From Hanleya hanleyi (lineage: Eukaryota; Mollusca; Polyplacophora; Lepidopleurida; Hanleyidae), in contig JAVTVY010039311.1 in NCBI GenBank assembly GCA_036873755.1, positions 110,657 through 174,656 of the forward strand: 64,000 nt of DNA, written 5' to 3'. The stretch's first letter is position 1. Each line of letters opens with the position of its first letter. A program made the position numbers and the translations under genes. Below, piece after piece: positions 56,147 through 64,000 of this stretch. The notes beneath the pieces were generated by a model that searched no databases, was not told the DNA's origin, and worked only from the letters and a program-made list of their open reading frames with translations.

Positions 56147-56562
56147 ATTTACGTGTTTTAATCTCCGGAAGTGAAGGAGAATTATTTAGGAGGATGGTTG
56201 TCTGACTTCTTATACCCACATTCCAATCATCGTCATTATAAACCGTTCGTGTTTCAACGACCCCATCTACGGCGAATACAGTCTCCAAACTAGGCCAACC
56301 GGAACTACCTAAAATGTCCGCATTTTCTCGTACGAATCCGGCCCACGTAGAGTTGTTAGCCTATAAAAAATATAGAGTTGAAATATTAAAAGTGAGTAGC
56401 CCTTGTATTCAAATCAGTTATAATCGATCATTTACAACGCCGTTCGCTATGTACATCGTTATATCGACAAAGTCGGTATTATCTGCGAGTAGATCGCAAT
56501 AAAATTACAATACTTACGGACGATTCTCTAGGTTCGATGATATTTTTCAGTAAATTCGCCAT
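56094..56562 (-). CDS. Inward two-exon gene, copy in arm B-right
   Basis: Exon 1 56,562-56,518 and exon 2 56,360-56,094, mirror of the left arm with the same splice sites, the same 15 plus 88 codons, and a change of SPTT to SQTT in exon 2. Preservation in both arms could reflect gene conversion or recent formation of the palindrome. Confidence 0.62.
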
Positions 56563-56928
56563 TCCGAAGTAAGATATAAATTGAATTCTATTAGAGAGAT
56601 ATATATATATTTCGACAAACGATTCTCAAATAATGATCTGTTTCACGGTATACCCTTTCAACTCCCGCTATACGTTGATTGTATAATTGCCCTAATTAAA
56701 TCGATATCGGTCTGTAAATATAAATATTCGAACCCCCAATATTATCATATGCTAATTGCAATCGAGTTCTGCGAGTTATAAGTGGTTTCTGTTATTCGAT
56801 CACACCTGTTACCACAATACACCCCTTCGCATTGACAGGTATTAAAATCAATACAATTATGTATCAAAACCATCTCCTACCCGTATTGCGAGGTTAAATA
56901 TAAATATATACCGAGTGTATATATGCCC

Positions 56929-57098
56929 TGTGCCCTGTATTTGTATATATACCAGTCTGTCATTTGAAAACAGTATTCCTTGAAAAGCATGTTATCAAGT
57001 CACTGCTTGCTTAAGCCAGGCACGTCGTCTAGCGACCGTTGTGCCCTGTATTTGTATATATACCAGTCTGTCATTTGAAAACAGTATTCCTTGAAAAG
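56929..57098. repeat. Pair of 59-bp direct repeats
   Basis: 56,929-56,987 and 57,040-57,098 are identical over 59 bp (TGTGCCCTGTATTTGTATAT to CCTTGAAAAG), separated by 52 bp. They begin 12 bp beyond the broken end of element B. Confidence 0.9.
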
Positions 57099-57368
57099 AA
57101 CATTACGTTCGAAACTGCAGTCGGAATATAATGATGTAGAAAGTTGAGAAGGTTTTTTCGTTATTTTTCTTATATTACTGCTCCACACCAGCAAACTTCT
57201 TTTTTTACCTATATACATATATATCCAGAAGTAAATACTCAAAACCATTGTCGTTTAATGGTGGGTAAGTGGGCTTGGTAGGTTGATCAGAATGGAACAT
57301 AAATGAGGGGGTGATTGAATTAATTTGAATTATTACACAATAGTCATAGATAATAAAAAAAAACATAC

Positions 57369-57725
57369 CTCATTGACACTTTCTAGTCCCAAGGAATGTA
57401 AGAGAGGCACAGTTATCCAGACGGCCAATGCATTGGAGGCGATCAGAGAAAGGAAATAAAACATGAACGTAGTTCCATATATGAACAATTCTGTAGGCAC
57501 ACTCAACATGAATATAGACGACATGTAGGTGACCACAAATGAAAGAGTTATTGAAAACGCGCCCATATTCCGATCACCAACAAGGTACGTCGACGTTGTT
57601 GCACCAGAAGCAGTATTACGTCTGGCGACGATGGCATGGTAAAGTCCGATGCCCAGAGATACGGCCGTGGTCAGTGCAAATATGGCGAAGTCCGCAGCAT
57701 GGAGACTGAACTGTGTTTCCGACAT
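57369..57725 (-). CDS. SLC5 transporter first exon, upstream version
   Basis: 119 codons from ATG at 57,725 to AATGAG|gtatgt, the same length, phase and donor as exon 1 at 33,655-34,011. Residues 1-65 are almost unchanged (MSETQFSLHAADFAIFALTT start), while about 13 of 22 differences fall between residues 70 and 105, covering helix 2 and the following turn. The frame is intact. It could be an alternative first exon spliced to exon 2 at 30,210, or the only remnant of a tandem duplicate. No copy of exon 2 or later exons was found between 34 and 57 kb. Confidence 0.82.
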
Positions 57726-58640
57726 GTATGATCGTGTTAAATATGCAGATGACTTCTTTAGTAAAGTTCTATCCCCAGGCGGAATGTATGAAACCCAAAC
57801 AACAAAGAAACCAGACGATGAGGTTTTTGCTCGACTGAATGTTGCTCGACTGAATACTGCAGCATGTCCTCTGGGAATGATATATATTGCTATATAAAGA
57901 CTTTAATTAGGGCGTTTACATACATTCGTACCTTAAATAGAAAAAAAGTTTCTGCAGCCAAACCTGTTTATTGATGTATTTAGGGTTAGGGTAGGGTTAC
58001 ATGCGAAGTGCGAAGTAGGTCTGCGAGACGCAAGCTTTGTTGTGAATTTTCCTCTCCTTCTTTTGATTTTTTGGAATACGCATGCGCGAGGACAGTTTGA
58101 TCTCTGCCACACTTTTCAGCCTCCGATCTCACCTGCCAATCCTGCCTTCTAGCACTTTAGAATCCATTCGCAACTTCTCTTAGATATTCGATTGAATGAA
58201 TTATTGCGTCGTTGATTTTCTTTCGGACAGTTCCGTCAATTATCAATCATCTAACGTCACCACATAGGAAATTATTTCCATCTACCGTTCAGTCACTTAA
58301 AAGCTGACGATCGACAAATCAGTCTGTAGCTATCAGCACTATATTTCTCTGAAAAGCATGTGAATGTCTTGAGTAGATGAGGAATTCAAAGAAATGTATT
58401 CTACGTCAAATTCAATGATACCATAAAACTTAATATAATATCAATATTACAATATAATGTATCACTTCCATCAAAAACTTGTTTTATATTCAAAGTTCAT
58501 TGTTATTTTCATTACAATACCGTTGTATGGAGCAGCTCAACGCAAGTTCGTGTCATTCCTTAACGCAAGACACAATATTTGTGTAAAAATGTCATTTGTA
58601 TGTTAGTTCAAAAGTTCAAAAGTTTTATTTGGGGCTTGGA
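57726..58640. other. Region upstream of the alternative first exon
   Basis: May contain the promoter and 5' UTR of the upstream exon. A TTCAG-like or TATA signal that I would rely on is not evident. No other gene recognised. Confidence 0.3.
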
Positions 58641-58860
58641 GAAACCTACGTCTTACTGATCAGCGATACAGATTTGATATTTTTGGAAAATCATGGTGTC
58701 TTGCCGGCATCATTGAAAACTGCTGACCGCTTCTCTCTTGCAGGAAACTTGTCTATATTTATGTGTACTATGATTGTCTGTTTGAATTTGATGCTATTGC
58801 TGTTATATGAAATGGACGAGGATATTCTTTAATAGATGACGGCTGAATTATGAATTGCTT
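58641..58860 (+). repeat. Penelope-like tail repeat, solo copy
   Basis: Matches 5,300-5,490 (TATTTTTGGAAAATCATG, GGCATCATTGAAAACTG, GACCGCTTCTCT, GACGGCTGAATTATGAATT). Confidence 0.7.
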
Positions 58861-59480
58861 TATTGGTGATTACCAGGCCCCGTCGCCAAAAACATGGCGA
58901 TGAACTGAAATCTATAAACATTGCTCGCCGCTATATATTGGTGATGAGCAGGCCTTGTCGCCAATAAATGGCGTTCACATGCAGGGCCTCATCAACGATA
59001 AATAGCGATAGGAAAGCGCCATTTGTAGATGGCTGAAATTTTGAACACGGATGGATTATAACTTTCCATTGAAAAGTATGTAACATTGTTCATATCCGTG
59101 ATCGCTGCGTATGTGATGGCACGAGGTGTCCAAAATACTACCGTCCGAAATAACACTTTGACCCGCAGTCACTATTATCACAAAATACACATACATGTCT
59201 GTTTAACCGAAAATTCTATAGAATGAACTACCACATTCAGCTTCTAATGAGTTTCACACACCTGTAGGCCATTCAGGTAAAAATCTGAAATAAAATCGTT
59301 CCTTCCGGCTGTGTCCGTTTGATCACTGTCTTGTAGAATGGATGTTTGTATTCAGTTCTAATGATTGTGCGCTATTGAAATACAACAGTATTATCTGTTC
59401 AATCCAAAATATAGAATGGAATACTGCCTTTAGCTTTCTATGGCTATCACTATGATATCTTTTAAACACACTTGTGACGT
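58861..59480. other. Sequence with CGCCA/TGGCG hairpins
   Basis: CGCCAAAAACATGGCG and CGCCAATAAATGGCG, each preceded by a variant of ATTGGTGAT-A-CAGGCC, form a two-unit inverted pattern at 58,867-58,985. The rest is unassigned. Confidence 0.5.
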
Positions 59481-60070
59481 CATTCTATTGTCTCGGCGCT
59501 CCATTATTTTTAAGGAATGGAGAGTTGAGCTAGCTAGAGCCTATACACACTTCAAACGCTCCATTATTTTTAAGGAATGGAAATTTGAGCTATCTTGAGC
59601 CTATAGCTCAATTCGGAAAGGGTTTTATCTCCCTTGTTCCACTAGGGGTGTGTTGGTGCAGAGAACTTCCGGTAAGTACCCAGTTTGAACGTGTCTTCCG
59701 TTGTGTTCTACTAAAAGGGCTGAAACCTGATGACATTTTACACAACTTCTTTCCTGTGATGTAATGTGTATCCACGACAACATAATAAAGTTTAGGTACT
59801 CCGTCACCTTCCTCATGTAACACGACATCAATTTAATTGGCACAGCCGAAATAGCTTTAATTTGGTGGGTCGGGTTACATATAGGACTTCACGTCTTGCG
59901 GTACATATATTGTGCTGACCGTTCAACTTGTGTCAGCATTAAAACCGTGACCTTTGTCAGCGGGCGTGTTTTAAGTCGCGAATTGTCTTCGTAATTCCAT
60001 TCCTTATACAACAGTGGGCCTTGGCCCCTTCCGGCCTCGGCTCCATTATTTTTAAGGAATGGAAAGTTAT
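59481..60070. repeat. Dispersed CCATT...AATGG hairpin units
   Basis: CTCCATTATTTTTAAGGAAT (followed by GG) occurs at 59,500, 59,560 and 60,041; the first two are followed by TTGAGCTA and GAGCCTATA. 59,800-59,920 is the second copy of the repeat at 34,550-34,710. Confidence 0.7.
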
Positions 60071-60699
60071 TCAGATATTCCACTCTACGTCTGTTTAACC
60101 GAGAAATGTACCCAGTCGTGAGAGGTATCAAGAGATATGATCTCTATGCAATGAAGGAGGAAATTTTTAATACTATCGATTGTTATCGTATTCGCCTGAC
60201 AGCCACCTTTCTCCTGGCTCTAGATTGTGTATCTAAAATACCGTAGGATAAACACTCTGATTGACTTGAAAGAGAGGACGTGACAAGCAATTTGTTTGCC
60301 CTCGGTCAATCAACATAAACTGCTAATATCAACTCTACCACACCCCCTGTGTTTTACCAAATAACATTATTACATATAAGGAAGGAAGCTCAGGTGGCAT
60401 CTGATTCCAATAGACGTTGGTTCGGTGCGGATAATTTGGCGTCATGATTTGCTTCGAATGCCCAGTTGCACTCACCCGGAGGAAGGATAGGTTCATCCGT
60501 GTACTGCGATATGATCAGTGTAGATGAAGTACAGGGTCAACAATAATCTATTTATAAAATCTAAGATTCACGCTGTAGTTGGGATAGTCTTGAAATTTAT
60601 TGTTAAGTGTTAACATTGTTGTTTCGTCATTTTGAACGTTTTAGCATGCCCCTGGCTGCGTAGTGTGGACTCGTCCCCTGCGTGTCGATTTCGGGCACT

Positions 60700-60847
60700 G
60701 CTTGTTTACTGCGGTAAAACAAGTAGGATAGATGGCGATGCAATAGGATGAGTCTTCACGTTTGATCACTCCAGCATCCGTGATCAAACTTAGACTCATC
60801 CTATTGCATCGCGATCTATCCTACTTGTTTTACCGCAGTAAACAAGC
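60700..60847. mobile_element. 148-bp MITE, nearly perfect palindrome
   Basis: Arms of about 68 bp starting GCTTGTTTACTGCGGTAAAA and including CAAGTAGGATAGAT and GCAATAGGATGAGTC; I see only a few mismatches. The loop is about 10 bp. Very young or conserved by conversion. Confidence 0.88.
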
Positions 60848-61980
60848 AATTATTTCTTAAACGACAGGATTGGGTTCACTATAATCAGATAGGACAGCCA
60901 GGGCGTTGTAACGTGTGCTCTAACGTCAGGGTGTAACTTGACTTACACACTGGCTCTATTGTGTATCCGGGGTTTTTCTGTTGCCCCGGCGCACAATGGG
61001 TTTCACTTGTGCCCCGGTGTTCAAGTAGCAAGAACCGGGTGTTCATGGCGATCAAATCCGGGGTGATATTTGACATGAACACCTCCCTAGTTTTAAGAGA
61101 CACACTGACTTCTTTGTCTGGCATGGGCATTCGTCTGCGTGAATCGCCTTCAGGAATTAGCAGGTTTTCATGTAGAAATAAGTGGGTAGTTAAAGTAATT
61201 TATTAACCCGTACCCGGTGTTCAAGTGATTTATCAAACATTTTAAGATTAATCATTGAAAGAACGAACAATGTCCGTTGAAGTGTGCGACGGGAGATAAC
61301 TCGTATGAAAATGATACAAAAGCCTTTTGATATCGAACTTTCAAGTGAAATTTCGAGAAACACAAGCGCAATTCATCTTCACATTTCAAGTTAAATGCTA
61401 CACTAGCGTTCCGTCGCGTGTAGTGTTCGACTTGGATATGCGAAGATGGCTCAATTGAGCACCACTAAATCACAAGTCGGCTTTGATAAATGTCAGTCAA
61501 ATACAGAATTACTTTCCATTATTGGAGTGACAAGCTACATGTATCGTTATAGGATCTGCATGGAAATACGCCATGTAAATATCACACTTTGGTTTATTTT
61601 GCTGCCAGTCACATACCTTCTTGTCGAGTGACACCAGCGTCGTCGCGGTCGTGCATTCTTGCTGTAGTTTCACTGAATCCAGTCACAATTTCTTTTTGTG
61701 AGCGTTACACCATATGCCTTCTGAATATACATACATTAAAACGGCGACTGCCTCAAATATAGGTCTAATCTTTGGTTGTCGCCTGCTAAGCGTTGATTGC
61801 AGACTAAGCAGTCAAAATATGACGCGTCTGTATGCCATAACGCATCAGACAGACAGATTTTGAATTTAGGTGGCGCTCACTTTGGAAAAAGTATGTGCGC
61901 CACTATCTGTGCATTGAGTTTGCTTATATGATGAATAAATATATTAAATACTATACGATGATTTGTAAATATATATATGT
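60848..61980. other. Unassigned, with short repeats
   Basis: GCCCCGG and CGGTGTTCAAGT occur repeatedly between 60,984 and 61,223 (a local, imperfect repeat). No gene recognised. Confidence 0.4.
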
Positions 61981-62661
61981 ATATAAGCAATTAATGCAAG
62001 TTTAAACCACAGGAAGGCGATGAAGAAAAGGGAACACGATGATATATTATTATGTGCAAGTACACCAGGAATTAAGAATCCAACGACCCTTTGATAAAAT
62101 CAGGATTAAAAAGGCCATAAAATACTATATGAACCCAAGAAAGGGATATAAACATATACACAAATTATTAAAGACGTGTCAAAAATGACAAGCCAATAAT
62201 CATATATACTTATTTAAGGGCTTGCAATGGTCATACTGTGTTATGATTATGTTAAAATTATGTGTATAATAATTTCATGCTCAACAAATCAGACCAAAGA
62301 CCAGTACATGTGATATAAACACACAACATTAAAATATAAATTGAAATGCATACCAGTCACCCAATCAACCCCCGAGGCCAGGCAATGCTGACACCTCAGG
62401 TGCAAGCAAGGAGACCAGTGATATAAAGGTGTGACACTAAACTCAACCCTAAGTGAGGCATCAAGCCAAATCCCCCCACCCTCAACCCCATGACTAGGCA
62501 ATACTGACACCCCAGGGCCAAGCTAGCGGACAATACATTACAGTCCACATACTAGACTCACCCCCGTGACCTTCAATAGTATCACGAAGACAAGCAAGCA
62601 AGTAGACATTTGTATAATGCATTAATTTATAATGACATAGTTAAAATATCAATGGTCTAAT
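61981..62661 (-). repeat. Probable 3' UTR of the LINE
   Basis: Lies directly after the ORF2 stop on the minus strand. Contains an approximate direct repeat (GAGGCCAGGCAATGCTGACACC and a variant 114 bp away) and ends in an AT-rich stretch at about 61,960-61,985. The true end cannot be fixed. Confidence 0.45.
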
Positions 62662-64000
62662 TTAGTTGAGCACAAAGCGACGTGTTTTAAGCATATAGTT
62701 AACCACTGCTTTAAATATTTTATCCCTATTCTTTTCAGGCTTTAGTATGTTGTCAAAAGTATGATTAAAAACCCCAACTAAAGTGAGATCAACAAATAAC
62801 TGATACCTATGCCTTGCGTGTCGTGTACAGTTTAAAAGATAATGTTCAACTGTATCCATAACATTACAGGTGTCACAAAGGCCAGTTGGATGCAGGCTCA
62901 TGTTAAACAATACACTATTTACGGCAATATGCCCAGATAATAATTTGAACAGAAGAACCTCTGCCCTACGACTAGACACAGACACACAGGCTCCTGTTGT
63001 TACACAAGGCTGAAGATGATGGTAAAACCGGCCTTTATTGGAATACATCCATTCCTCCTGCCACATGTCAATAAAGTATGGCTTCAAACGAGCCATAACT
63101 TCATTGACATTCAGAGGGGCCGGTACAGTGATGTTAACCAGAGACAATGCTTTTTTGGCTAGCTGATCAGCCATTTCATTGCCTCGTATATTACAATGAG
63201 CCGGCATCCAATCAAAGGCCACCGTGACACCTCGATACGACAAAGTTGTTACTGCATGCATGATTTCATACAGGAGAGGACAACTCACCGACGGATTGAA
63301 ATTACGTAATGCATGCACGGCACTCAAGGAATCAGTAAAAATTACGACTCTAAATGGATTAAAATCACTGATCCACTGTAACGATAGCAAAATAGCTACC
63401 AGTTCAGTTTTAAATACTGATACATGGTCGCTCAGACGCTCAAAACGACTATACTTTATCTCCGGAACACAAAACGCAGAGCCAGTTTTCCCTGTATCCG
63501 GGCACTTGGACCCATCTGTATAAACATGTAAATATGAATTCCAGTTGGAAAAAATGTGCTCCTTAGCGCACAACTGGATTAGATTTGGAGGGTCACTTTT
63601 CTTAATTTTCATGTGCAACTGATCAGAAACCAAAGGATTAACAAACTGCCATGGCGGAAAAACATAAGGAGAAAACTTAAGTAATGAAAAATCCTGAACA
63701 GAAAACTGACTAAATAAGTTCTTAACCCGTATACTGAAAGGCTCAGCACGGCGCACACCAGTGTCAATAAAAAACTTATCATACCAAGAGTCATCCAAAG
63801 TACGACTCGCTGGATTATTATATGCAGTTTTTAATTTCAATGCATATTTTACAGTACATAATTTACGGCGTATAAAAAGAGGGAACTCATTACAAGCTAC
63901 CTGCAATGCATTTAATGGGGTCTGGGACATAGCTCCAGTACAAATACGCAACGCCTTATACTGAATAGAGTCTAATTTCTTTTTGAGCGTCTGAGCAGCC
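62662..64000 (-). CDS. LINE ORF2 C-terminal part with RNase H domain
   Basis: An uninterrupted minus-strand frame of about 446 codons enters from the window edge (KKLDSIQYKALRICTGAMSQ is RT C-terminal sequence) and stops at TAA 62,662. A type I RNase H follows: YTDGSKCPDTG (first Asp), FKTELVAILLSLQWI (Glu), VVIFTDSLSAVHALRN (second Asp), and WMPAHCNIRGNEMADQLAKK (His and last Asp), so all catalytic residues are present. The C-terminus has a CDTC...HYLLNC zinc motif. This order fits I/Jockey-group LINEs with RNase H (I or related clades). It is fully open, so the element may be young; the upstream half lies outside the window. Confidence 0.88.
   Translation of the reverse strand, partial: AAQTLKKKLDSIQYKALRICTGAMSQTPLNALQVACNEFPLFIRRKLCTVKYALKLKTAYNNPASRTLDDSWYDKFFIDTGVRRAEPFSIRVKNLFSQFSVQDFSLLKFSPYVFPPWQFVNPLVSDQLHMKIKKSDPPNLIQLCAKEHIFSNWNSYLHVYTDGSKCPDTGKTGSAFCVPEIKYSRFERLSDHVSVFKTELVAILLSLQWISDFNPFRVVIFTDSLSAVHALRNFNPSVSCPLLYEIMHAVTTLSYRGVTVAFDWMPAHCNIRGNEMADQLAKKALSLVNITVPAPLNVNEVMARLKPYFIDMWQEEWMYSNKGRFYHHLQPCVTTGACVSVSSRRAEVLLFKLLSGHIAVNSVLFNMSLHPTGLCDTCNVMDTVEHYLLNCTRHARHRYQLFVDLTLVGVFNHTFDNILKPEKNRDKIFKAVVNYMLKTRRFVLN

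Larger units (their letters stand above)
51216..56917. mobile_element. Palindromic element B, 5.7 kb
   Basis: The left end AGTAGTAGGTAATG at 51,216 matches element A's terminus. Arms pair with coordinates summing to 108,539 (51,622 with 56,917). The right arm is truncated at ACCGAGTG and lacks the outermost 406 bp. Order: end, inward gene plus cysteine-rich frame, minisatellite, small palindrome (53,361-53,640), one acidic zinc-finger gene, minisatellite inverted, cysteine-rich frame and inward gene inverted, partial end. Relative to A, each arm keeps a longer inward gene, and the acidic gene sits once in the centre. Confidence 0.85.

Noticed and set aside
43005..56917. CRISPR-like or bacterial phage origin for the repeats and palindromes
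   Set aside because: Repeats are contiguous minisatellites without spacers, and the region has spliced genes and animal retroelements around it.
34012..57368. Complete second SLC5 gene downstream of the 57.4-kb exon
   Set aside because: I looked for counterparts of exon 2 (YLERRY) and other landmarks in this interval and found none; only repeats are present.

Overview
The window looks like nuclear DNA of a multicellular animal. It has small coding exons with GT-AG introns spread over tens of kilobases, and dense, mostly broken transposable elements: a Penelope-like element, non-LTR and Ty3/Gypsy retrotransposon pieces, tRNA-derived SINEs, MITEs and minisatellites. The mixture suggests a marine invertebrate, with a lophotrochozoan such as a mollusc as my best guess; the species cannot be named from this sequence.

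One host gene is well supported. It is a sodium-coupled solute transporter of the SLC5 family (closest in feel to the monocarboxylate transporters SLC5A8/SLC5A12), on the minus strand. Fifteen exons join in perfect phase from 34,011 down to 7,865 (591 codons), and a plausible last exon ends at 5,863, for about 606 residues. A second, strongly similar first exon lies 23 kb upstream at 57,369-57,725 with the same 119-codon length and the same phase-0 donor. No second set of downstream exons was seen, so the two may be alternative first exons, or the upstream one a relic of a tandem duplication.

Layout: 0.4-5.5 kb holds a rearranged Penelope-like element with an internal 426-bp tandem array. 5.9-34 kb is the transporter, whose introns hold a CR1/Jockey-type LINE end, several MITEs, two Ty3/Gypsy fragments, SINEs and nested TTAA-type elements. 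34-43 kb is repeats only, including degenerate tandem arrays and a complete TTAA-flanked MITE. 43.0-48.5 kb (A) and 51.2-56.9 kb (B) are two related, very large palindromic elements. 57.4 kb holds the upstream transporter exon. 62.7-64 kb holds the C-terminal half of an RNase H-bearing LINE ORF2 that runs off the window.

The most unusual content is the A/B palindrome family. Each element starts with a short tandem motif (AGTAGTAGG) and has kilobase-long inverted arms. Each arm carries a small inward-reading two-exon gene, and minisatellite blocks surround a small central palindrome. An acidic zinc-finger protein gene is present three times, in A-left, A-right and B-centre. Palindrome A is flanked by 6-bp repeats matching at 5 of 6 positions. 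Termini, duplication length and arm size recall Polinton/Maverick-like elements, but no polymerase, integrase or capsid gene is present, and the tandem-repeat arms also recall foldback elements. I could not assign the encoded proteins to a known family.
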